Assembly (NCBI RefSeq): GCF_001577835.2
Contig: NC_029527.1
Coordinates: 16,777,293 to 16,841,292, forward strand
DNA length: 64,000 bases
Origin: Coturnix japonica
Taxonomy: Eukaryota; Chordata; Aves; Galliformes; Phasianidae
Direction: 5' to 3'
Under the pieces are notes generated by a model, which was not told where the DNA came from, did no database searches, and saw only the letters and a list, made by a program, of their open reading frames with translations. The first letter of the stretch is position 1, and each line of letters starts with the position of its first letter. A program made the position numbers and the translations under genes. Below are positions 11,601 to 25,859 of this stretch, piece after piece.

Positions 11601-14600
11601 GAGCAAAGTGAAGGAGTATCAAGTGGAGACCATTGTAGATACACTATGCACAAACATGTTGTCAGACAAGGAACAGCTGCGGGACATCTCCAGCATTGGA
11701 CTGAAAACAGTTATCTCTGAGTTGCCGCCAGCTTCTACAGGTAAAATGTTTGTCCCTGTCTGATAGATTGAGGCAGAAGGGAATCATAGCCTTTGGGAAG
11801 CAAGAAAATGGGTTGGTTAGAGTCTGAACAGTATAAATATTCACCAGCTGGGGGACAAGAAATGAAGGGAGGAGGAAAGATGGTTCAAGCTGAAATACTG
11901 CTATGGGTGGAGATGAGATTACATGAAATCTCTTGAGCTGGTTAATGGGAGGATACTTATACCTGAAACTGTATCTGAGTTCTTAGGGAAATCCGCTCCT
12001 GCAGCTGGATGCACCTTGCTGCTGGTGATGTCTGTCCTTCATCTCAAACAAAAGCTGACTGACTGTCGCTCTTCTCATCTCTTCCTGTGGTGAATTCTTA
12101 TTTTTAATGTAGGATTGAGACCTCCTTTTAAGTGATAGGGAAGATCTCTGTCTTGCAGGTTCCACAATGACAGCAAATGTATGCAAAAAGATCACAGCCC
12201 AGCTGACAGGAGCTATTGGCAAGCAGGAGGATGTATCTGTGCAGCTGGAGGCTCTTGACATCCTGTCAGATATGTTGAGCAGGTAACAAAGGATTTCCTT
12301 TGGCATCTGGGTACAGCAAGGGGCTGCGCTGTGTGTGTTTGCTTTTGATTTCTGCATTTCCCTAATCTTACTATGTGGGCTTAAAACTGAAGGATTTGGG
12401 TTGGCTGCCATTGGGGGATATCTCAGCAGAGCAGATTGCCCAGCAGGGGTGACGGGCTGCACGCTGAGCCCTTCTGTGCTGGGTAATAGCGGTAACAGTA
12501 GTGATGGATCCCACAGAGGCTCTGTTTAAAATAAATAAATAAAGGCAAGGGAGAGCAAAGCAGGGAAGTTTATTTTAGCCCTCTGATCTGATTGCACATG
12601 CATTTTTTTTCCTGGCTGCCTCTTTCTCTTGTTACATAAGTCAGAGTGACAGTGTCATATGTCAGCTGCATGCAGGAAATTATTGACGAAACCCCAGGTC
12701 ATCTAGAAGGACACAATCAAATCAAATTACTGCATAATGAAGACAAAAAACCTCTCCTTATGTTGTGTAGTGCAAGCCAGCGTTCAAACCCAGGATTCCA
12801 AAACCACCCATTTGCTCTCCCTTCCCCTTCATGGCTGAAGAGTTTGTACATTTTTTTGCTGGCACAGGAGCTTTTCCTCTGACAGCAATGCTGACTTTCA
12901 AATTCTGTTTATTCTGTTGGTTGCAGGCTGGGGGGAACACTCTACTCTTTCCATTCTTCCATCCTGAACTGTCTCCTTCCTCAGCTAACAAGCCCCAGGT
13001 TGGCAGTACGTAAAAGAGCCATCATTGCTTTGGGTCATCTCGTCCTGACTTGCAGTGGGAACATCTTCTCAGAGCTCACAGAGCATCTTATTGCTGAGCT
13101 GAAGAAGAATGAGTCTACCTCAACTACCAGGACATACATTCAGTGTATTGCTGGCATCAGTAGGCAGGCTGGGCACCGCATAGGTAGGACAAGTGGTTTG
13201 AAATGATGCTGGAAACAGGCATGCATTTTAAAACAGCTCTCAGTGGTAAAATAAGTTCATTTGGTCTGTTCTTGATGTGTTAGTGGGTTGTGCTTTGGGA
13301 TTCTCTCTGTGGTCCTGATTTGGCATTGATCTACACTTGGGAGGAGACACCAAATGAACTCTCTGGCTGCTGTTCTGTAGCGCATTTCATCTTCAGATGT
13401 TCATCACTACCCTAGTCCCCTGTGCCTCTGTGAACGATGGCAACAGATTCACCTCATTTTAAATAAGAGGAGAAATGTAGGAGAGCATGTTTGAAAGATC
13501 TGCCAGAACTGACGTTCAGTCCTGTAAGACTTGTACGCATAGCTCTTTCTATGACCAAAGTGCCAGAGTCATCTAGTGAAAATCCCACAGTGCTGCTTGT
13601 TGGTGGGCAGCTGGGTCCTTGCCTAAGGGATCTCAGTGCGTAATGCTGTGCCAGGCACATGAAGGAAGTAGCAGGCAGCTGAGATTGTTTACCACTGCTT
13701 ACTTTGTCTTTTCCAGGAGAACATCTGGAGAAGATAATTCCTCTGATTGTTCGGTACTGTAATGTGGATGATGATGAGTTGAGAGAGTACTGCTTTCAGG
13801 CATTCGAGTCTTTTGTGAGAAGGTGTGTGCCCGTGAACAACTGCTATCCTTTGCATTGATGTCCTTCTGGTGTAAATATTTACGGTGTCCTGGGTTGAGT
13901 ATCTTCCTACACGCATTCCTGCTGGGAAAGATAACTCACAAATAACATTTCTTCTTCAGATGCAGATTTGGGCATGATTTATGAGATGTTTTATTTTAAC
14001 ATATAAGAGTTTATTTTCTGCATTGGTTTTGCAGAACTAGGAGTTTTTCTTGTCTTTGGAGGATACCTCAAGAAGAGGGTTCCTGGTGCTTGGAGGGAGT
14101 GGGAGGCAAGAAAGTGGGGTCATATAGAGGAGCTGCTGTGCTGCAGATGTTGGTAGGGTCTATGGGGCAGGAGCTGCTGTGGGGCAGATGTAGGGCATAT
14201 CTATGGGGAGGAGCTGCTGTGGTGCAGCTTTCCTGATGTTTGGTCAGAAGTTCAGGGCTTGCCTTGGGGAAGCAGCCCTGCAAAGCTGCTGAGTTTTTCT
14301 CCCATGGAGAGCAGACCGAAACAGGTGCTCACAGCTAGGATTTTTGGGTTTTGTTTTATTTTCTCCCTTATAGAAACCAGTGCATCTTCCCCAGGAGGAT
14401 ATGGCATTGCTTAGTGCACAGTAGGAGAAGGATTATTGTATTAGCAAAATGCTTAAATGGTCTGGGAAGCATTTTGGGATCCTTTTTGGATGGATTGTGT
14501 TAGTTGAATATTTAAAATTATTATTCATTTTATTAACTTTTAACTCTTAGAATTTTTGTTTGTCATGATAGGTGCCAAAAAGAAATTGACCCTCACATCC

Positions 14601-17600
14601 CAAATGTGATGAGTCTATGTTTGAAGTACATCACCTTTGACCCCAACTACAACTATGACAATGAGGAGGAAGAAGAGGAAGAAAGGATGGAAACTGAAAA
14701 TGGGGAGGATGAAGAGCAAGGTGCGTGCTTGTGAGGATGACTGTGCTCAGCAGAACACTGGTTTATGTTTCTCCCCTCCCTGCTCTCTCACCCTCTGGGT
14801 TGTTACTTTTCAGATCTGTCTCAAGACAGTCAGTGCTCTTGAATTAGTTATTTTAATTTAGCAATGGTAATAACAAGTACCTGAGATCTCTGCCTGCTTT
14901 AGGCAACAGAGAGAACACTGAATCTAGTACTCTGAGCTATCAGAGAGCTAGGTGGAGGAAGCATTGCCTTTCATGTCCCTGCTGACTTAGTAGTAATGTC
15001 TTAGAGTATGTATAGCGAGCAGCCAAGCATGACGCTTGGAAATCCTGAGGAGCAATAGCTCTGACATCTTGACTGTTGGAAGCACTTCCTTGAGCTCTCA
15101 GAAGTGCCAGTGCTACTTGCAGCCTGCCAGGCAGACCTCAGACTCTGGCTCCCAGCAGCTCATCTGATGTGTGTGGGTTGTTAGTTGAGGGGAGGTGTCA
15201 TTTTTGAGCTTTCTGAAGTCTGAGCTTCCACCGGTGATACTAAGCATTTAAATCAGCTGTAACCCAGATTCCTGTTTCTCCTGATAATTTAGCTCTAGTA
15301 GATTCAAACATATGTAAGTTAGACATCTCCTTACTGGGATCCTAACAAAATGATGTTTGTTGAAAAGAAAGATGTTATGAGGAGTTCTAAAAACTGCAGT
15401 TACCTTACTTACCGTACTGCATCTGCTGGGGTGCTGCACAGAATTATTTTTGGACTAAATGATCTCTGGAGGTTTCTTCCAGCCCCTATAATTCTGTGAT
15501 TCTATGAACTGCTGCTCCGAATGAAAAGCTGCCATTTCAGTATCAGGGTTTCAGTTCAACCTAACTCAGCCCACAGATGTTGTAGCCACACCATTGTTAT
15601 AAGGTAGCTATTTTTTACTGCTTTGTAGCAGGAAGAAGCAATGCTACAGTCCTGAAGCCTTGAAAGTGCCACCGTTAGAAACATCTCAGTCACCAATGAA
15701 AGCAATCTGATACTGTCTTAAGAGGCATCTTCTGTTTGCTTTTTGAATCTGTTTAGCTTGAGGTGCATATTGAGCCTTGGTCAGATAGCAGGTGTATGTT
15801 TAAAGCCTTTTAGCTATAGAAAGCATTTTGTAATGTCTCTATTTATAGCTGCATGAAGTGTGGCAGCAAAGAGCAAAGCTAGAACAGGTTCCCTGAAAGG
15901 AGGGCATGTTTGTTTACTTTCATGCTAATCAGAATGAGATCTCAGCAGGCTTCCTGGAGAGTATGTTAGTTGTTCTGCCAGTAGCATTGTAAATTGTTTG
16001 CTATTTTGTGCTATTCAGGGATTGCTAAGTCAAATATTTACATATTTCTGCCTTTAAAATCAGAGAGCCTCATTCTTTCTTCAAAACAAAAACCTTGCTG
16101 CATAAGCTGACGTGGCTTCCCCGGTAAGTGGAGTAATATTAAGGTTTGTTCTGTCAGCTCTGATTTGAAACAGAAGAATCTGAACTCACATCAGCACAGA
16201 GCAGCCCTGAGTCACACTGTTGTCTCTGGTGACATCTGTAGGGACAGGCTATTCTGGATAATTTCGTGTTCCCACATATGTGTGAGTTACTGGCACCTGT
16301 TTGTTTAGTCAGCCAGAGAGGGAAACTCTGAGGCATCAGTTGATCGTCTACTTCTGATTTGTACCTGACAGTGCACCTTGTTTTCCCTTGTCTTCCTTCC
16401 AGAAAGTGATGATGAATACAGTGATGATGATGATATCAGTTGGAAAGTCCGCAGGGCTGCAGCAAAGTGCCTGGAGGCCATTGTCAGCAGCAGACATGAT
16501 CTCCTTCACGACTTCTACAAAACCCTTTCTCCAGTTTTGATAAGCAGATTTAAGGAGAGAGAGGAGAATGTTAAAGCTGACATCTTTAGTGCATATATCT
16601 CCTTGCTGAAGCAAACACTGCCCATCCAGAGCTGGCTGCACACTTCAGATGACTCCAGCAAAGATGATGTTTCCCTGACAATGCTTCAGAACCAGGTGTG
16701 TGAGGAGATGGTGCGCTGGATGATGGCAGAAAGCAATAAAGAGAAGTAGATAGTGTGCCAGTGATGAATGTGCCTAATAGTCAAGCTTGAGAACAGAGCT
16801 AGCTGAAGGAGCCCTTGGGCAGACACCAGAGGATATCAGATCCCAAGGATTAACAGGTCACCCTTTCTTTTCAGTTCATCCTTTTTACTGTTCCTAGGAG
16901 CGAGAGCTGAGGCAGAGCAAGAGCACTCAGTTGTATGCAGTTGTCCCCCTTGGTCAGCCTCTGACTTGTTTTTAGGCTGTACAAGACACACTGGCCTTTG
17001 GCTAAAATGATTCTGTTGCATTTCTTAAAGCTTCTGTGTTAGGAGGTAACACCAACATCAGAAAAGTTCGCTAGGGATTCTGTTTTTAGAATATGGAAGA
17101 ATAAAGTTCCCTCCAGCTCATCAGTTAGTGTATTCTTTTCTTCATGTGTACTGTCTTGTAATCTTTTTCTAGTCTTGTTCTCTAATGAACAATTCCACTG
17201 TTGATTGCTGAATCCTGAGTTTTCTTGCAGTGCTTGTTAGTGCTCTGGCTCAGCTGAACAAGCTGCTTTGGTAACATAGCTCTGTGCCCTGGAAGCTGGG
17301 GTGACTGATGTGTTTCTTTCTGGTTTGTTTTTTCACATTGCAGGTTCCCAACATTGTCAAGGCCTTGCACAAGCAGCTCAAGGACAAGAGCATCAAGTCC
17401 AGACAGGGTTGTTTCAGCCTCCTGACAGAGCTGGCCAATGTTCTTCCCGGTTGCCTGGCAGAGCACATCCCTGCACTAGTGCCTGGTAAAGCTTGTCCAC
17501 AGTCTGTGGGTTGGCTCTGTTAGTTGATATAACAACACGTGTTCAAGTTTTACTCCTGTGTATTGTCTTTCTTCAGCTTCAAGGCATAAATGTCAAGTTC

Positions 17601-20600
17601 TTTTCCACGTTGATGCATTAAGCAGTTCTCAGATTAGTCATTGGTTCTGTCTCCCACTGACAGCCAGGATAAGAATACCAGCTTCATTCCCACAGTCCCT
17701 GGAGGAGCTGTCTTTAGGAGGACATGTTCTAGCTTCCTTTGAAAAGTAGCTAGAATTAGCTAAGCCTGCTGAGATCAGTAACAAGTGACTTTTTCTTTTA
17801 TAAAACATAGTGGTATTAATGAATATATTCACATTTACCAATAAATTTATGTGCTCCTTCATGTTTTTCACAGAGCTTTCCTTGCCTGTAAGTTCATGAA
17901 GTATCCCAGACTGCTGAAAGTCTTGTAGTACTGAGGGTCTGCTTTGGCTTTTGGAGAGACTATGTAGTAAATATATAAAATGTCTCTTGTGCTTGTTCCT
18001 GTGCCCAATCCACGTATGTCTTTCTTAGGAATCAGTGGGTTGCAAAAGCTTGTAAATAGAAAGCCAAGCACAGCTTCAGAGATAGCAAACAGTGCTGTGT
18101 TTCTGTTTAAGTCAGAAAATGGGTTTGGAAGCATGTGACATCTAGGCAGGAAGTCAGTCTATTAATGATTCACAGTTATGTTGCTGGCAATAATCACAGA
18201 AGCCATAAGACTTCCCACAAAAGAATAAAGGAAAAACTCAGAAGGGGACATTACAGCTGCGTGGTGTGCCTGCTGAGCCTAATCTTAACACTATCAGTCT
18301 TATTTGTATTTTGATAACAGTCCCTCCTTATCTCAGCCCAGGTTATTTTTCTTATTAAATTTTAAGAAGTTTTTGTAGCCAGCTGTCCACGACTGTGTCT
18401 GAATTGCTTCTTCCCTGAAAGCAGAAAGACTGCCAAGATAATAGTTCTTTAGTATAGTGAATATATATTGAGTAGGGAGAGGAAAGGAAACAGATTCAGA
18501 TTGTGCCCATTTTCTGAGGGTGGCTTTGGTGGCTTTTTTTCCCCAATAAAGATCACCAGCTGAAATAAGACAGCACTCATTCTTGTCTCTTCTGCACAGG
18601 TATTGTTTTCTCCTTGGCTGATAAATCCAACTCCTCCAACATGAGAATTGATGCGCTGTCCTTTCTTCATGTCCTTCTTTGCAACCACCAGCCAGAGGCA
18701 TTTCATCCTCATATCAAAAGCCTGTTACCTCCTGTTGTGGCCTGTATAGGAGACCCCTTCTATAAGATCACTTCAGAAGCTCTGCTGGTCGCACAGCAGC
18801 TTGTGAAGGTTATGAGGCCTTTGGACAAACCTTGCACTTTTGATGCCAAGCTGTACGTGAAGGACCTTTTTCCCAGTACTCTGAAACGATTGAAGGCAGC
18901 TGACATTGACCAGGAGGTAAAAGAGCGTGCTATCTCATGTATGGGACAAATCATTTACAGTCTGGGAGACCATTTAAGCACTGATCTGCAGCTAACATTG
19001 AAGATATTTCTGGAGAGGCTCAGAAATGAAATCACCCGATTGACAGCAGTTAAAGCATTAACATTCATTGCCAGTTCTCCACTTAAAATAGACTTACGAC
19101 CTATCCTAGGGGAAGGTTTCCCCATTCTAGCTTCCTTCTTGAGAAAGAATCAACGTGCCTTGAAACTGAGCACTCTGGCTGCTCTAGATATTCTGGTGAA
19201 GAACTACAGTGACAGCCTTAAGCCTGCCATGATAGAGTCTGTTCTTACAGAGCTCCCTGCTTTAATCAGTGAGAATGACATGCACGTTTCCCAGGTGGCC
19301 ATCACCTTCCTTACCACTTTAGCTAAGGTTTATCCGTCCTGCATCTCTAAGATCACCGGTTCAGTTCTTGCTGAAATCTTTCAGCTTGTCCACTCACCTT
19401 TGCTTCAAGGAGGGGCTCTGAACGCTATCATTGACTTCTTCCAGGCTCTGGTTCTGATAAAGGCAGCCACTGTGGGCTACTCAGAGCTGATGAAGCAGCT
19501 GACCGCACCTGTTTACTCCTCAGGTGCATCTGGGGCATCAGCAGTGTTACACAAACAGGCGTATTACTCTGCTGCAAAGTGCGTGGCTGCCCTTTCCTCA
19601 GCCTGCCCCAAAGAAGCCCCTGGGACAGTGAACCAGTTTATCCAGGATGTAAAAAGCCCCAAATGCGGCTCTGCTGTAAAGGTTCTGGCCTTCCTTTCGC
19701 TGGCAGAGATGGGGCGCACCACAAACCTTGTGAGTGCTCAGAAGGAACTCAAAACTGTCATCCTGGAAGCATTCGCTTCCCCCAGTGAAGAGGTGAAATC
19801 AGCTGCTTCATATGCATTGGGGAACATCAGCGTTGGAAATCTTAAGGAGTACCTTCCCTTCATGCTGAAAGAGATTGAAAGCCAGCCCAAGAGACAGTAC
19901 CTCCTACTGCACTCCTTAAAAGAAGTCATCAGCTCTTCCCCAGCTGACAGCCTCAAGCCTTACGTGGAGGATATTTGGGCTCTGCTTTTTAAACACTGTG
20001 AGTGCTCAGAAGAAGGGACGCGCAATGTGGTGGCTGAGTGCTTGGGGAAGCTGACTCTGGTGAATCCCTCTGAGCTGCTGCCTCGGCTGAAAAAGCAGCT
20101 GTCATCAGGTAACGATATGAAACGCAGCGCTGAGATGGAGCCATGCTTTGTTTTGCTGGAAGGTCCACTTGTAAACCACTAGTGGGTACCACAGGGAGGA
20201 AGGCAGTCTGGGGAGGTGAGAAGGAGAGACAAGGGATCTCTGTGAGGGGTTCAAAGGAGTACTGCATTGCGTGGGCTGAACACAAACATTGTGCTGGGAG
20301 AGGTTGTTCAGTCAAATCCTGAGTCTGCTCTTCAGTGTATGTCTGCCGGAACTGAAAGCTGAATAGATGCTACAAAGTCAAAGTGATGATTTTGTCTCTT
20401 GATCTGTCACTGTTTTCTTCTTCCCATCTTTGTCATAGGCTCTCCACACGCCCGCAGTACAGTGGTGACTGCAGTCAAATTCACAATTGCAGACCATCCT
20501 CTACCTATTGATGCTCTCCTGAAAGGCTGCATAGGTAAGCTAGTAAAAGTCACAGGGTGAGCCAGGAACAGCTGCTGGCTTTCAGTAACAGCTCAGGGGT

Positions 20601-22631
20601 TTTTCACACCTGTGTGAACCTCATCTAATCCAATTATTTTTCTGCTGTGTTTCTCTCCTTTTGACTCCTCAGGAGGAGCACTGTCACACTGGGTGCTTGC
20701 TAAATGTGATACTCTGCTCTTGGGCATATTCCATTGGTGATAGAGACTTGTAGGAAGCATAAACTCCCTCTTTCATACTTAGGATTCAAGTGCTATGCAG
20801 ACAGGATCTTGTGAAACACAAGCTAAATTAAAATGGCCTTATACCTTTTAGGGAGCCTCTATCTCGGATCTGTTGTATGGAAGTAGGCCTTCTGTTACAG
20901 AGGAGTCTTACTGAAGCAAAGTAGATCTGAACAAGGAAAAAGAACATCCTTGAATACTGAACCAGCTGATGTGACTTTAAGGGAGGGTCTGTGGTAGCTA
21001 GAATCCTGTTGTTTATGCCTGCAAATGCAAAATGTCACAGTTCTTCTATTTAGCATCTCTAATGTTTGTTAGACCATGCCCCTGGAGTTATTTTGCCATT
21101 AACTATATCCAAGTTACATCAAAAATACACTGTAGTGTTCTTACGTCAGTTACAATTGCTTTGTGGTGGACTTGTAAAACACTGCCTGGTGTGTTTTCAA
21201 CCCACAGGGAGCTTCTTAAAAACCCTTCAGGATTCAGACCTGAATGTTCGACGTGTGGCTTTAGCCATGTTTAATTCTGCTGCTCACAACAAGCCTTCTT
21301 TAATCCGGGACTTGCTAAATGCAGTTCTCCCCAGCTTATATAATGAAACAAAGGTCAGAAGAGAACTCATCCGAGAGGTATGTCATTAGTTTGTCCTGTG
21401 TGCGATACGGCAGCAGCTCCGAGTGTGTGAGGCTGTCACGCTGTCTGCTGGGAGGTTACAGCTGTTTTTCCTCTTGTTTAAGGTAGAAATGGGGCCATTC
21501 AAACACACTGTGGATGATGGCCTTGATGTGAGGAAAGCTGCTTTTGAATGCATGTACACACTGCTGGAAAGCTGTCTCGACCGACTGGATATCTATGAGT
21601 ACCTAAACCACGTGGAGGATGGACTGAAGGATCACTATGATATTCAGGTGGGCGGGTGCTTTGCCAAAACTGCTGTAGGACAAGAGAAATAACAGTTGTT
21701 ATTCAGCTCTGAGGGAGCCAGGGTACATCTCATAGCTTAGTAGGAGCACTAGTTCCTTTTCATTCTGTTCAATCTACCTCCACTTAGAGGAGTACAGCAG
21801 TGGCACAATTGTTGGGGTGAACGTGACCTTTCTCTCAAAAGCTGAGCACCCACAGACACCTGGGAGCAGGACACCTGGGACCTGAGTCCAGCTGGGCACC
21901 TGTTGTACGTTGGCTGCTAGCAGGTGCATTTCTAGTTAAGACTCTTAATAAAACCCCTTACAGAAGTGCAAAGAAAACCACTGTGGTACAGGTACTATGA
22001 TGAGCACACAGCTTTCTGCAGACAGGATCCATGCTGGAGCCAGGGATCTGAAGGGTGTAGCAAAGCAGCACATTTTCTCTTTCCTCCTTTGTGTAGATGC
22101 TGACTTTCATCATACTGGCTCGGCTGTCTACACTTTGTCCTAATGCAGTTCTGCAGAGGCTGGAGCGACTAATTGAACCGCTCCGGGCAACCTGCTCCAC
22201 AAAGGTGAGATCAGAGTGGGACGTGCTGGGGGTGTGTTCTGCCACCTGTGCCCTCAGCCCTGTTACTACTTCTGAGCAACCTGCTCCCCAAGTTCCTCTG
22301 ATTAGAAATGATCTGATCACTCCTGTGTCTGCTGATGTGGTCGCTGTTGGGCCAGCATCATCTTTTCTTAATCCCAACTGAAGATTCTGCTTTGGATTTT
22401 TAGGTAAAAGCTGGTTCAGTGAAACAGGAGTTTGAAAAGCAGGATGAATTGAAGCGATCAGCAATGAGAACAGTAGCTGCTCTCCTGACCATCCCTGAAG
22501 TGGAGAAGAGTCCGGCCATGGCTGAATTCTCTTCTCAAATCAGATCCAGCCCTGAAATGGCATCGCTTTTTGAAAGCATCCAGAAAGACGCTGCTTCTCT
22601 GCCCACTTCAGAATCAATGGACATGAGCTAA
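8682..22631 (+). CDS. CAND2: Cullin-associated NEDD8-dissociated protein 2 (TIP120B)
   Basis: HEAT-repeat solenoid that wraps un-neddylated cullin-RBX1 and exchanges substrate receptors of SCF-type ubiquitin ligases. Fifteen exons: 8682-8749, 10607-10750, 11586-11740, 12159-12282, 12927-13183, 13717-13822, 14572-14720, 16403-16695, 17344-17485, 18600-20108, 20439-20534, 21208-21377, 21483-21647, 22097-22204, 22404-22631. All borders are GT/AG and phases agree; 3714 nt, 1237 aa, as expected for the family. Start [17 protein letters not shown] matches CAND1/2. Internal landmarks are the acidic loop [16 protein letters not shown] continued by [20 protein letters not shown], the 1.5-kb exon 10 (large, as in the family), and the end [11 protein letters not shown]. 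Exon sequence is close to both CAND1 and CAND2; the CAND2 call rests on the RPL32 neighbour. Head to head with SEC13, tail to tail with RPL32. Confidence 0.95.
9074..9121 (+). repeat. (CAG)n followed by (CCCCAG)n microsatellite, CAND2 intron 1
   Basis: About seven CAG triplets run straight into four to five CCCCAG hexamers, in the GC-rich 5' part of CAND2 intron 1 within the CpG island. It yields poly-Gln/Pro-Gln reading frames that are not coding. Confidence 0.9.
14127..14228 (+). repeat. Short tandem triplication in CAND2 intron 6
   Basis: Two and a half copies of a 41-43 bp unit built on GGAGCTGCTGTGGTGCAG, then ATGTNGG..., then TCTATGGGG. The copies are imperfect and the unit is not a family I recognise. 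Confidence 0.7.
15430..15508 (+). repeat. CR1 LINE 3'-end fragment in CAND2 intron 7
   Basis: The last ~70 bases of a CR1, ending GGTTTCTTCCAGCCCC, then ATAATTCTGTGATTCTATGA, the standard CR1 3' terminus on the plus strand. The 5' border is blurred; only the tail survives. Confidence 0.8.
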
Positions 22632-23764
22632 GGCTCTGCCCTGCGCTCCATCGCCTGCCTCACCATGCACGAACCAACGGATGTCACAGGTGGGGCTGAG
22701 TGAGGCCGTCAGCGAGCTGCTCTGGTGCAGCAGCTGCTTGGCAGTCAGTGGGTGCCAGCAGTAGCTGCTTCTGCGGGCACCTGTGGGCACTGGGGATCTT
22801 GCTGCATTTTAATGTGATATTGAGATCAAGGAAAGCATGGCTCCTGTGCAGGGAGGAGAGTAGATATGTATGTGAAGTTTCAGCAAGCTTTTACAGGGTA
22901 TGTCAATCAATTTAGCATGATGCCATGGTAAATGGAAACCGCTTCCTGCAGTTATTTCCCTACTGAAGTACAAATAGTTTAAAAGTTTGGGTATTTTTTA
23001 ACCACTGCACATGCACTTTTTACTCCAAATTGCCTGAATGTATTTGCATAGTTTCACTAAATAACATGGCTAAAAGCTGCGTGTTTAATACTGATGTACA
23101 CTGTAAGCATAGGACCTTTGTCAGGAAGAGGAAGGAGCAAAGCTGCACGAACTGCAGCTGGATTGTTCTTCCATCTGCGCAGGGCTGCGTTAACACAGTG
23201 TGGTAGTTGGGTATTTCCACAGTGTTTTAGCAATACCTTTTTTCTACTTTTTCATGCAGAGTACCTCCATAGGCTGCCTTCCAAAGGACACTGCGGGGCT
23301 GTAGTGCAATACAAATAATTTACTAAGCTTTTCTCTGCATTAAGCAGAGGCCTCTTTTTCCCCCTTGGGGCAGATCAGTGTTTGTATTGAGTGACCACAG
23401 CACAGCACCCATCTGCTCCAAATTGTGGTCATTCAATTACACAGCAGCACAAACTTGGAGGGAAGCTCATATTGAGTGCACCAGAATAACAGCTGGGTCT
23501 CAGTAACCAGAGCTGCTGAAATATACAGCCCAGTGCCTTCTGCCATTTGAAGACCTCTAAAGCAGATGTTTTGTTCTGATACTGCTTTGCAGAGGGGGAG
23601 AAAAGCCTTAAGAGAAAATGTAACAGCAAATTAGAGAATACATAGAACACTTCTTCCAGACATGCAGTTCTAATAATATTTCATTTCTTGTTTTTGACAG
23701 CAGTTGATATAATATTTATAGTGCGGTGTTAAGGAATATCCACCCTGTTTGAGTGGTAACTTAA

Positions 23765-23770
23765 AATAAA
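23765..23770 (+). terminator. CAND2: CAND2 polyadenylation signal
   Basis: AATAAA about 1.13 kb after the CAND2 stop codon, implying a 3'UTR of roughly 1.15 kb ending near 23785. No earlier good hexamer is seen. The RPL32 transcript ends from the other side about 330 nt further on. Confidence 0.65.
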
Positions 23771-23789
23771 AAATGTACCTACGGAGCTG

Positions 23790-24110
23790 TGTTTATTCTT
23801 GAATTCATCACTTATCACAGCAATATGACATCGCTAACACTACCAGGAGCCCACAGGACAAGGGAAAACCTGCTTGCACAACCTTTCTTTAGCCTCCACT
23901 AACATGTCAGTTCCCTGCCCTGCAACATGCTCAGAAATATGGGATGGCTCCAGGCCCCCAGAAGCACAGATACCTGGAAGGAAGCAAATATCCAGATAAG
24001 AGCAAGAGATGCACTAAGTGCACTGCTGCAATCCCACTGTCAGCACGAGTTGTGGGTGCAAAGTGGAGTCACAGTGCTGTGTGCCAAGCCCTCAGAAAAA
24101 GGCCGATCCT
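23790..24110. other. CAND2-RPL32 convergent intergenic gap
   Basis: About 320 nt between the two facing polyadenylation sites. Reading frames here are short and unsupported. No repeat or RNA gene is recognised. Confidence 0.5.
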
Positions 24111-24129
24111 GATCAGTTTGTTTTTACAC

Positions 24130-24135
24130 TTTATT
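24130..24135 (-). terminator. RPL32: RPL32 polyadenylation signal
   Basis: AATAAA on the minus strand, only 25 nt below the RPL32 stop codon. This gives the very short 3'UTR typical of ribosomal protein genes. Confidence 0.85.
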
Positions 24136-24159
24136 AAACACACCCCAGACGTAGCAGCC

Positions 24160-25264
<1,105 letters not shown>

Positions 25265-25534
25265 TCACTGTACCACAAGGGCTGTAGCAGGGCTATCTTC
25301 CGCCCCCCGGCCACTGCCGGAGCCAGGGAGGGAATGGGTGTTCCCTGCAGTCGCTCTCCCTCCCGTGTCCGAAGCTGGCAGAGCACCGCGCGCTCCCCAG
25401 ATGCGATCCTGGGAGGTGACCCGCCCTCAGCTCCCGGCCCGTACACCGAGCTCGGGACCGTCCCGGTTGCGGAGCAGCCCCAGGGCGGGCGGAGCCGGAG
25501 CGTCCCGAGGGCCGGCACGAGCCGAGCGCCCAAC

Positions 25535-25589
25535 CAGCTCCAGCTCCAGCTCCAGCTCCAGCTCCAGCTCCAGCTCCAGCTCCAGCTCC
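25535..25589 (+). repeat. (CAGCTC)n hexanucleotide repeat, RPL32 intron 1
   Basis: About nine perfect CAGCTC (equivalently GAGCTG on the transcribed strand) hexamers within the GC-rich first intron of RPL32. It opens repeat frames (poly Leu-Gln, Ser-Ser, Glu-Leu) that inflate predicted ORFs in this region. Confidence 0.95.
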
Positions 25590-25784
25590 GGTCCCGCCGG
25601 CGCGGCCGCAGCCCGGCACCCCCCGCCCCGCCTGTGGGCCGCGCGGCCTGAGGCCAAGCCCGGCGTTCTCCGCCCCGCCGCGGCTCCGTGCCGCAGGAAG
25701 CCCCGCGCCCGGCACAGCGCAGAGGGATCCCGGGGCGGGCCCTCCCGGGGCGGATGGCGGCGGATGGCGGCGGATCGCACTCAC

Positions 25785-25829
25785 CGGCTGCGCGATGGCG
25801 GCACCGACCGGCACGGCCCGCAGAGAGAG
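25785..25829 (-). other. RPL32: RPL32 non-coding first exon with 5'TOP start
   Basis: Minus strand from 25830 reads CCTCTCTCTGCGGGCC, a C followed by a pyrimidine run: the terminal oligopyrimidine start that puts ribosomal protein mRNAs under mTOR/LARP1 control. A CATAAGG TATA-like element lies near 25853-25857, about 27 nt upstream. The exon ends CAGCCG|GTGAGT at 25785 and joins the ATG exon (acceptor CCCGCAG just above 25207). The start base is inferred. Confidence 0.75.
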
Positions 25830-25859
25830 GGAGGGGCGCCGCGCGCGGGGCCTTATGGG

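Noticed and set aside
8682-22631. Calling the gene CAND1 rather than CAND2
   Set aside because: The protein is similar to both, but the neighbouring RPL32 and SEC13 match the CAND2 locus; a tree of the full protein would settle it.
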